This document shows, piece after piece, positions 20,585 to 26,468 of a DNA stretch of 31,702 bases (position 1 is the first letter of the stretch; each line of letters starts with the position of its first letter). The translations under genes and the position numbers were made by a program. The notes under the pieces are model-generated. The model did no database searches, was not told the origin of the DNA, and saw nothing but the letters and a program-made list of their open reading frames with translations. The stretch comes from DATLAN01 sp035527455 (GTDB lineage Bacteria > Planctomycetota > Planctomycetia > Pirellulales > Thermoguttaceae): assembly GCA_035527455.1 (NCBI GenBank), contig DATLAN010000242.1, positions 1-31,702 on the forward strand, in the 5' to 3' direction.

Positions 20585-20598
20585 ATTGTCGCGACAAT
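20585..20598. promoter_or_regulatory. Perfect 14-bp palindrome upstream of the candidate promoter
   Basis: ATTGTCGCGACAAT is its own reverse complement. It ends 13 bp upstream of the candidate -35 box, a usual place for an activator or repressor dimer. The binding protein is unknown. Confidence 0.45.
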
Positions 20599-20688
20599 GC
20601 CGCTATACGAACCGCGCCGAAAAGTTCATCGCTCGGGTGCAGAATCCGGAAACCGGTGGACCGTGCCTAATGTTCAGCGTCCGCGGGA

Positions 20689-21627
20689 TCATTGCAGGTC
20701 TGCAGGCAGTTTGAGGTGCTTATTGAAAAACTCGTACATGGCCGTTCGGGCCTGGGCCGAGGCCTCCCCGTGAAAGCCATGCCCCTGGCCTTCCAGCAGG
20801 ATCAGCGTGTGCGACGCGCCGGCCGCTGCCATCTTCTTGTCCAGCGCCCGTGCCTGATCCGGGGGCACGAGTCGATCGTCCGCCCCGTGCAACGACAGGA
20901 TGGGAGGATCGTCGCGGGAGACGTACGTCGTTGGAGAAGCGGCCAGGTACCGATCGCGAACGTCCTCCGGCGTGCCGCCGAGAAACGACGCGACGATCGG
21001 TGCGGCGCCGTCCGAGCCGCGGCTGAGTTCGATCATGTCGGTGGGACCGAAGTAGTTGACCACTGCCTGGACCCGGCTCGACTGCTCGGCGTGGCCTCCG
21101 TCGCCTTCCAGGTTGGCCTCCGCGTCGGTCAAACCGAGCATCAACGAAAGATGGCCGCCCGCCGAACCACCGGTCGCGCCGATGCGATTCGGATCGACGT
21201 GGTAGCGCGCCGCGTCGGCCCGCAGCCAGCGCACCGCGCACTTCACGTCGTGCACTTGAGCGGGAAAAGGATACTTCGCCTTTCCCTGTTCGTCGGGTTC
21301 CGTCAGGCGGTAGGAGACGGTCACCGCCACGTAGCCCCGTTTGGCGGCCTCGACGATTTCTCCGCGGTATCCGGACCGCTGTCCTCCGCGCCAGCCGCCT
21401 CCGTGGATGAAGACCAAGGCCGGGAACGGCCCGTCGCCTTCGGGACGCGCCAGATCGAGTTTCAACTCGCGGTCGCCGCCCTTGCCGTAGGTGATGTTCT
21501 CTTCTTCCATCACGCCGGCATCGACCGACGGACATGCACACCAGACCAAGGCCGTGAGGCACGCCGCCGCGATCGACACGCGCCAGGTCGTTCGACACGA
21601 TCCCTTCTCTTGTCTCGCAACGTTCAT
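20689..21627 (-). CDS. Secreted alpha/beta-hydrolase esterase (BD-FAE-like)
   Basis: A 312-residue serine hydrolase of the alpha/beta fold. The oxyanion-hole motif HGGGW starts at residue 75, the nucleophile is Ser154 in GGSAGG, the acid is probably Asp250 in HGADDRLVP, and the base is His282 in GHGF. The spacing matches the BD-FAE / acetyl-xylan esterase-like group that removes acyl or feruloyl groups from plant or algal polysaccharides; the substrate here is inferred. An N-terminal hydrophobic segment (about residues 16-37), with a plausible signal peptidase site after SVDA, suggests export. It lies on the same strand as the giant gene 489 bp downstream, but the gap and the candidate promoter there argue against one operon. 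The ATG at 21627 gives a complete signal peptide and is preferred despite a weak ribosome binding site. Confidence 0.9.
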   Translation of the reverse strand: MNVARQEKGSCRTTWRVSIAAACLTALVWCACPSVDAGVMEEENITYGKGGDRELKLDLARPEGDGPFPALVFIHGGGWRGGQRSGYRGEIVEAAKRGYVAVTVSYRLTEPDEQGKAKYPFPAQVHDVKCAVRWLRADAARYHVDPNRIGATGGSAGGHLSLMLGLTDAEANLEGDGGHAEQSSRVQAVVNYFGPTDMIELSRGSDGAAPIVASFLGGTPEDVRDRYLAASPTTYVSRDDPPILSLHGADDRLVPPDQARALDKKMAAAGASHTLILLEGQGHGFHGEASAQARTAMYEFFNKHLKLPADLQ

Positions 21628-21723
21628 GATCGACTCGCTTTCTCAAAAAGGTCTTCTGATCTTGTCCTGTTTCCACCGGGCGAACGTCTGCTTGGCTTCC
21701 GCGCAAGAACAACTTGTCCAATT

Positions 21724-21800
21724 GGGTGGCACGCCCTGAGGAACGAAGGGCGTGGAAAACCTGCCAAATCACGCCCTTCGTTCCTCAGGGCGTGCCACCC
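21724..21800. repeat. Perfect 31-bp inverted repeat with 15-nt loop
   Basis: The left arm (21724-21754) begins GGGTGGCACGCCCTGAGG and is exactly reverse-complemented by the right arm (21770-21800), with loop 21755-21769. Lying between divergent genes and lacking T-runs, it is unlikely to be a terminator. It is best read as a mobile REP- or MITE-like repeat. Confidence 0.9.
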
Positions 21801-21894
21801 TCGCTGAAAAACGCACAAGGCATTTCTGCGAGGAACCTTAATTCTCCGCCCGAATCACAGAATACTCGCAACGCCGACCGGAAGCAACATTCGA

Positions 21895-21923
21895 TTGAAT
21901 CCCCCGGATTTCCTCGGTAAGAT
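21895..21923 (+). promoter_or_regulatory. Candidate promoter of the cytochrome/propeller gene
   Basis: TTGAAT (21895-21900), 17 nt, then TAAGAT (21918-21923). Each box matches consensus at 4 of 6 bases. It would give a leader of about 145 nt containing the REP-like element. Confidence 0.3.
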
Positions 21924-21994
21924 GGGTGACGGCTCTCAACGGCTCGGCAGTCACCGCCCGAAAACGGGGAGAACCTTTTTCCAGGGGACCAAGA

Positions 21995-22070
21995 GTTCGT
22001 AGTGCCCCGATTCATCGGGGCCGATTTGTCCGAACGATGAGAAGACCGCATGAATGTGGTCACTACAAAC
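21995..22070. repeat. Two-hairpin REP/BIME-like element
   Basis: Outer ends GTTCGTAGTG (21995-22004) and CACTACAAAC (22061-22070) are inverted copies with one mismatch. Inside are two small hairpins: GCCCCGA-TTCA-TCGGGGC (22004-22021) and GACCGCAT-GA-ATGTGGTC (22044-22061). This layout is typical of REP-type elements moved by TnpA-REP (RAYT) transposases. It ends 5 bp before the next start codon. Confidence 0.75.
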
Positions 22071-22075
22071 GACCC

Positions 22076-23965
22076 ATGCACAACCCCGTTCTGATCGCGG
22101 CACTTGCGATGGTCGCCGCGTCGTCGGCTGCGTTGTCGGCCGCGACGGCCTCGCAATCCTATCTCGGGCCCGTCGCGCTGGTCGCATCCCATGAGCAAGA
22201 CGCCCTGTTCGTCGCCTGCGCCGATGCCCGCAAAATACTCGAAGTCGATCTCGCCGGCGGCCACGTTGCCCGACATCTCGCCGTGCCGGGCGAACCCACG
22301 GGGCTGGTGCTCAGCCGCGACGGAACAAGGCTGGTTGTGACCTGCGCGGCGGTGAAGAGCACCGTGTGCGTTATCGACCCTTCTGCGATGAAAGTGATCG
22401 CAAAGATTCCCGCGGGCCATACGGCCGTCGGTCCCGTGATTTCGCCCGACGGGCAAAGACTCTACGTCTGCAACCGGTTCGACAACGACGTTTCGGTGAT
22501 CGATCTGGCCGCCGGGAAGGAACTGGCCCGCGTGGCCGTGACCCGCGAACCCATCGGCGGCACCATCACGCCCGACGGCCGATCGGTGCTGGTGATCAAC
22601 CACCTTCCAGCCGATCCGGCCAATTCGTTCTTCGTCGCCGCCGTGGTAACGGCCATCGACACCCAAACCCACCGCACGACCACGATCCGTCTGCCCAACG
22701 GCGCCACCAGCGTGCGGGCCGTGTGCATCACGCCGGACGGCCGCTACGCCTTGATCACGCACGTCCTTTCCAATTACGAGTTGGTCCCCGCGCAGCTCGA
22801 CTTCGGGTGGACCAACATCAATGCACTCAGTGTGATCGACGCGGCCGAGTTGAAGCTGGTCAACACCGTTGTGCTGGACGACATGTACCTGGGCGCCGCC
22901 AACCCGTGGGGCCTCGCGTGTACGGCCGACGGCAAACACCTGTGCATCGCGCACTCGGGAACCCACGAACTGAGCGTGGTCGACTGGCCCGCCGTGCGGC
23001 GAAGACTGCTGGGCCCTTCGCCCGACGCGCCGTCCGGATCCGAAGAAGAAAGCGGCGACAGGCGCGGCGACACGGGCGGCACTTACGGCCTCCCGACCGT
23101 CAACGGCATACCCAACAGCATGGGGCTGATGACCGGCTTGCGGCAGCGGATCGAACTGGCCGGCAAGGGTCCGCGCGGCGTGGCCGTCGTCGATTCGAAG
23201 ATGTACGTCGCCGGGTATTTCTCCGACACGATCGACGTGGTGGACGTATCCGGCGGAACGCCTGCCCGGCTGAAGACCATCGCCTTGGGCCCGCAACCGC
23301 GACTGACCGCGCGACGGTTCGGCGAGTTGCTCTTCCACGACGCGACGATCTGCTACCAGCACTGGCAGAGCTGCTCGACCTGCCATCCCGACGCGCGGGC
23401 GGACGTGCTCAACTGGGACCTGCTCAACGACGGGGTGGGCAATCCGAAAAACACCAAGAGCATGTTGCTGGCCCACCGGACGCCGCCTGCGATGGCCACC
23501 GGCGTTCGAGCCACGGCCGAAGCGGCCGTTCGCGCCGGCATCCAACACACGCTGTTTACCGATCGGCCGGAAGCGGAGGCGGCGGCGATCGACGCGTACC
23601 TCCGCGCGCTCGAACCGGTTCCCAGTCCGCGCCTGGACGACGGCCGGCTGAGCCCGGCGGCGGAGCGCGGCCGACGATTGTTCGAGAGCGAGCAGGTCGG
23701 CTGCGCCCGTTGCCATCCCGCGCCGCTTTACACCGACCTGTTGATGCACGACGTGGACAGTCGCGGCCCGTATGATTTCGGCGACCGATTCGACACGCCG
23801 ACGCTGATCGAGGCATGGCGGACCGCCCCCTATCTGCACGACGGACGCTACACGACGATCGAGGAGCTGATCGTCAAGGGCCGGCACGGGCTGAGCCGAT
23901 CGCAACTCGAGAGGCTCAGCGAGCGACAGATTGCCGACCTGGTCGAGTTCGTGTTGTCGCTGTAG
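22076..23965 (+). CDS. YVTN beta-propeller fused to di-heme cytochrome c domain
   Basis: A 629-residue exported protein. The start at 22076 is chosen because MHNPVLIAALAMVAASSAALSAATA makes a clean signal peptide; the in-frame ATG at 22037 lies inside the repeat element. Residues about 25-400 form YVTN-type blades, with repeated phrases such as ISPDGQRLYVCNRFDNDVSV and ITPDGRSVLVIN. The C-terminal part resembles di-heme cytochrome c peroxidase-like (MauG/CcpA-type) proteins: heme motifs CSTCH (Cys433-His437) and CARCH (Cys543-His547), followed by TPTLIEAWRTAPYLHDGRY. It should act in the periplasm/paryphoplasm in electron transfer or peroxide- or substrate-linked oxidation; the true substrate cannot be read from sequence. 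No good ribosome binding site is seen. The gene stands alone, ending 68 bp before a tRNA. Confidence 0.9.
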   Translation: MHNPVLIAALAMVAASSAALSAATASQSYLGPVALVASHEQDALFVACADARKILEVDLAGGHVARHLAVPGEPTGLVLSRDGTRLVVTCAAVKSTVCVIDPSAMKVIAKIPAGHTAVGPVISPDGQRLYVCNRFDNDVSVIDLAAGKELARVAVTREPIGGTITPDGRSVLVINHLPADPANSFFVAAVVTAIDTQTHRTTTIRLPNGATSVRAVCITPDGRYALITHVLSNYELVPAQLDFGWTNINALSVIDAAELKLVNTVVLDDMYLGAANPWGLACTADGKHLCIAHSGTHELSVVDWPAVRRRLLGPSPDAPSGSEEESGDRRGDTGGTYGLPTVNGIPNSMGLMTGLRQRIELAGKGPRGVAVVDSKMYVAGYFSDTIDVVDVSGGTPARLKTIALGPQPRLTARRFGELLFHDATICYQHWQSCSTCHPDARADVLNWDLLNDGVGNPKNTKSMLLAHRTPPAMATGVRATAEAAVRAGIQHTLFTDRPEAEAAAIDAYLRALEPVPSPRLDDGRLSPAAERGRRLFESEQVGCARCHPAPLYTDLLMHDVDSRGPYDFGDRFDTPTLIEAWRTAPYLHDGRYTTIEELIVKGRHGLSRSQLERLSERQIADLVEFVLSL

Positions 23966-24033
23966 CCCTGTTTATACCGCCCGATTAGGATAATAATAGA
24001 TGAGGCCGTCACTCCCGCCCCACCGGAGACCAG

Positions 24034-24106
24034 GGGCCCGTAGCTCAGTGGTTAGAGCGTCCGACTCATAATCGGCCGGTCGCAGGTTCGAGTCCTGCCG
24101 GGCCTA
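24034..24106 (+). tRNA. tRNA-Ile2 (CAU anticodon, AUA decoding)
   Basis: 73 nt with acceptor GGGCCCG/CGGGCCT, D-arm GCTC/GAGC, anticodon loop CTCATAA with CAT at 24067-24069, and T-arm GCAGG/CCTGC around TTCGAGT. The body closely resembles E. coli tRNA-Ile2 (D-arm AGTGGTTAGAGC, anticodon GACTCATAATC), so CAU most likely becomes lysidine-modified LAU by TilS and reads AUA. Base pair 27-43 is a T/C mismatch. The CCA end is not encoded. Its 3' half serves as an attachment site for the adjacent element. Confidence 0.92.
24066..24106. other. Probable attachment site core (tRNA 3' half)
   Basis: The integrase gene ends inside the tRNA, and the tRNA is intact. As is usual for tRNA-targeting integrases, the element probably brought a copy of the tRNA 3' part, so the crossover block should lie somewhere between the anticodon and the 3' end. 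Its exact limits cannot be set without the other end. Confidence 0.6.
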
Positions 24107-25367
24107 CTTGGGGGGTTGACAAGAGTAGACGGGAAAAGACACCACTCGCCGTAACTTTGCTGTCAGTAGGGTTTTGCGTCTCTTCTGTCTTCTCTTGGCG
24201 TGCAGTGTCCGCAGCGCTTTTTGCAGCGCTTTCTGCCTCCGGTGCAGCGCCCGGTGCAGCGCGCACGGCCCGCTCGAAATGCTCGGCGGTCACTTGCAGG
24301 TAATGCTTGCGGGCCACTGGTTCGCTGTTGCCGATCCAGGCCGTGACAACGTGTAGGGGCCACGTTTCGGCAAGTTCGGTTTCCCTCGACGATCGCAAGT
24401 TCTGCCACGCCTTAGGCCACGGCTCGAATCCGGCTTGCCGTACGATACGGTCAAACTGGGTTCGCAAATTGGTCTGTTGCCCGTGGTACTCGTACCGCGT
24501 GATAACCCTTGGCTCGCCCGGCTTGGCGCGTTCCCACAAGGCGTCAAGGTACGGCCGGAGTTCCAGGAAGAGGGGAATCTCCCGGTTCGCCCCGCCGGGA
24601 TAACGCTCTGTCTTCGGCGAATAGACGTTGATCCGATCCCGCTCCCAGTCGATCCGATCCCACGTCAAGGTGAGAATCTCGGACGGGCAGCGTAGGCCAC
24701 CGTATCGAGCCAGGGCGACGATAGCCCGCCACTGGGCATCCGGGCAGGCGTCGATAATCGCCTGGGTCGTTTCCCGCGTGATAAACCGATACTTTGCCGG
24801 GTTCCCGCCGGTCGCCGCCTTCAGTTCGATAAACGGGTTCCGATCCAAGAGCCGCTTCTTGACGGCGTGCCCGAAGAATTGTTTCGCCAACCCACAACGC
24901 CGCCGGACGGTCTGAAAGCCAAGCTTCTCATGGGTGGTCAGCCAACGGGACCATTCCAGGGCGTCACCCTCAGAAATCGACCGCAAGTCCCGATCTTCGC
25001 CGAAATAGGCTTTCAGGTTGCGTACGGCGTGGCTGTAGACGGTGCGCGTCGAACCCTTTACGTCGGCCCGTGCGATGCTATAGGCGTCCAGGAACGCCCC
25101 CAGCGTCTCTCTGGCCCGCTCGGGAATCAACCCCGCGCGTGCCAGGCGGTCGGCCAGCTTGTCGGCCAGATTCGCAACCCAGCGGGCCGTTTCGTCGTCG
25201 GGCAGCCCGTCCGACAAGCTGGCCGACACAAGCGCCTCAATACGGAGCCTGACGGCCTGGGCGTTTCGGTCCGAGGTCTTGCTTAGCCCGATCGTATGCC
25301 GCTTGCCGTCGCGGTCGAGAAATTGAATCGAGCGTCGGCCGTTAGGGTGTTTCAAGATGGAAGCCAT
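24066..25367 (-). CDS. int: Tyrosine recombinase / phage integrase
   Basis: A 433-residue site-specific recombinase. Start ATG 25367 has AAGGA six bases upstream; longer readings lack support. An N-terminal arm-type part (1-80) and a core-binding SAM-like domain (about 90-185) precede the catalytic domain (about 195-365). Visible catalytic residues are Arg226 (GGLR), Lys252 (SPKTERYP), Arg325 in NLRSSRETEL, Trp344 in AWIGNS at the His/Trp position, and nucleophile Tyr356 in KHYLQVT. The usual His before Leu-Arg is Gln. An Ala/Glu-rich tail follows. The last 13 residues, VGPAGLEPATGRL, and the stop are encoded by the antisense strand of the tRNA. It inserts the element at tRNA-Ile and, with a directionality factor, excises it. 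Confidence 0.93.
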   Translation of the reverse strand: MASILKHPNGRRSIQFLDRDGKRHTIGLSKTSDRNAQAVRLRIEALVSASLSDGLPDDETARWVANLADKLADRLARAGLIPERARETLGAFLDAYSIARADVKGSTRTVYSHAVRNLKAYFGEDRDLRSISEGDALEWSRWLTTHEKLGFQTVRRRCGLAKQFFGHAVKKRLLDRNPFIELKAATGGNPAKYRFITRETTQAIIDACPDAQWRAIVALARYGGLRCPSEILTLTWDRIDWERDRINVYSPKTERYPGGANREIPLFLELRPYLDALWERAKPGEPRVITRYEYHGQQTNLRTQFDRIVRQAGFEPWPKAWQNLRSSRETELAETWPLHVVTAWIGNSEPVARKHYLQVTAEHFERAVRAAPGAAPEAESAAKSAADTARQEKTEETQNPTDSKVTASGVFSRLLLSTPQVGPAGLEPATGRL

Positions 25368-25582
25368 TGTGTTTCCTTTACTACTTTCCTCCAGGGCGGA
25401 CCTGTCCACGAACCGCTCCGGCACTATGCGCTTGTCCACGTACCGCGCCGGCAACGTGCACCTGCGCGGCTACTACGCGGAACGGGCCGGGGTTGGGGGG
25501 TTTGGGATCGGCCATAGGTTCACTTTCACAAAGCACCCCGCCGCCGCGCGGAACACGACGGCGGCGGGGCTCGAAACAGAGG

Positions 25583-25918
25583 TCAAGCCGCGTCCAATAG
25601 TGGCTTCGGGGCTCTCGTTAGATTCTGGTTCGTGGCGTGGGGCTCGGCCCCCGCGAGAATCCAGGTATGGATTTGCTCGGTTGTGCTCCAGTCCCGGCCT
25701 ACCGCAGTCCGGGATTCGACGCTCTGGCCGTCCGGCCGCCGGAACATCTGCCGGCGCACCGCGTTCGGCGTGGCGCTTGCGAAGGCGGCCACCCCGAGGT
25801 CGTGTGTTACCCCGCCGGGGGGTAGACAGAAGACGCCGTTCTTGATAAGTTGCTTGACGAATTCTTCTCGGTCAATGTCACGTTGAGCCCGATCCCGGGC
25901 CGGCTTTTTCTTCCCCAC
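25583..25918 (-). CDS. Small unknown protein next to the integrase
   Basis: 111 residues from GTG 25918, chosen because a strong GGAGG (25925-25929) lies 6 nt upstream. The N-terminus is very basic (GKKKPARDRAQRD), followed by REEFVKQLIKNGVF and a mixed alpha/beta remainder with RRQMFRRPDG and STTEQIHTWIL. I do not recognise the family. It is transcribed toward the integrase, 215 bp away, from its own TTGACA promoter. Size, basic start and position would suit a recombination directionality factor or regulator, but no motif proves this. Confidence 0.6.
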   Translation of the reverse strand: MGKKKPARDRAQRDIDREEFVKQLIKNGVFCLPPGGVTHDLGVAAFASATPNAVRRQMFRRPDGQSVESRTAVGRDWSTTEQIHTWILAGAEPHATNQNLTRAPKPLLDAA

Positions 25919-25924
25919 GGAGAT

Positions 25925-25929
25925 CCTCC
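25925..25929 (-). promoter_or_regulatory. Strong ribosome binding site that selects a GTG start
   Basis: GGAGG on the minus strand with 6 nt to GTG 25918. The same frame is open back to 26068, but no site of comparable strength lies there. Confidence 0.6.
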
Positions 25930-26094
25930 ATGCGCAGAGTGCGCAGCAAAAAACCCTAACCCCCGACCATCGCTGTAAAGGCACGCCTAAGAGTGCCCTC
26001 CGGGTGTCGCCACACCGGAACGGTGGTCGAGGGATAGGGTCTTTTGAGAACATCGTTTTAGGCTCCAAGCCGAAGCTTTGGTTCTTACGCCCCC

Positions 26095-26123
26095 ATTTTC
26101 GGCAATCGCGTGGTATTTGTCAA
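26095..26123 (-). promoter_or_regulatory. Sigma70-type promoter for the small gene and integrase
   Basis: A perfect -35 TTGACA (26123-26118), 17 nt, and -10 GAAAAT (26100-26095, 4 of 6). The leader of about 170 nt contains a small hairpin GGTGT-CGCC-ACACC (26003-26016), a possible control point. This would be the early promoter of the integration module. Confidence 0.5.
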
Positions 26124-26174
26124 GTGAAATTCCGGCCCCCGGTGCCGAATTCACCCCTCGAAACCTTGCCTATC

Positions 26175-26468
26175 TTAACAATGCCCTGAGACGCCCGAGG
26201 TTCGCCGCTGTTGCGTTTCGTCGGCCAGAGGATAAACATACCCTCTGGCCTCCCCGGACGCATCCCGGGGCACGTGGTGGGCATCGACGCGGCGGGTGCC
26301 GATGTTCGCGGTGTTCTGTTCGTACGTGGTTCCGTTGCGGGTCACGGTGCGGACTGGCATCTGGCTAATTTCGCCAGATGCCTCTAGTTTCATTCGTTGT
26401 GTTTCAACGGTTGTATGATGCACCCCAACATGCTCGGCAATCTGCCGATCGGAAAGCTTATGTAAACT
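26175..26468 (-). pseudogene. Truncated ParB/KorB-like helix-turn-helix fragment
   Basis: Starting right at the tape measure stop, another frame reads LHKLSDRQIAEHVGVHHTTV followed by ETQRMKLEASGEI and a short tail ending in RRTSGVSGHC. The helix-turn-helix (IAEHVGVHHTTVETQR) is of the type found after the nuclease-like domain in ParB-related proteins of planctomycetes and phages. The N-terminal domain is absent: upstream in this frame is only the out-of-frame tape measure. No start codon with a ribosome binding site is seen, only weak GTG/TTG options overlapping the tape measure by about 50 nt. I read it as a remnant; a very short translated overlapping gene cannot be excluded. Confidence 0.6.

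Larger units (their letters stand above)
20200..20688. other. Intergenic region between esterase and giant gene
   Basis: The 489 bp hold the candidate promoter, the palindrome and the long leader of the giant gene. Open frames here have no recognisable protein signature and overlap flanking genes. I see no clear terminator for the esterase. Confidence 0.6.
21628..22075. other. Divergent intergenic region with two repeat elements
   Basis: This 448-bp stretch separates the minus-strand esterase from the plus-strand cytochrome gene. It holds a 77-bp inverted repeat, a candidate plus-strand promoter, and a two-hairpin REP-like element. Frames that cross it are out-of-frame readings of the palindromes. 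Confidence 0.7.

Noticed and set aside
20427..20714. A 95-codon plus-strand frame in the intergenic region
   Set aside because: It overlaps the esterase end and the candidate promoter, and shows no ribosome binding site or recognisable motif.
22366..23775. A 469-codon plus-strand frame within the cytochrome gene
   Set aside because: It is a +1 shadow, Arg-rich, without motifs.
21785..23905. A 706-codon minus-strand frame opposite the cytochrome gene
   Set aside because: It is antisense to clear YVTN and CxxCH coding and has no domain of its own.
24107..24200. Arm-type integrase binding repeats just past the tRNA
   Set aside because: Some GAC/AAG-rich similarity is visible, but no repeat is clear enough, and the stretch is integrase coding sequence.
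25919..26068. Longer start for the small gene beside the integrase
   Set aside because: The added residues are Arg/Cys-rich and without support, whereas GTG 25918 has a strong, well-spaced GGAGG.
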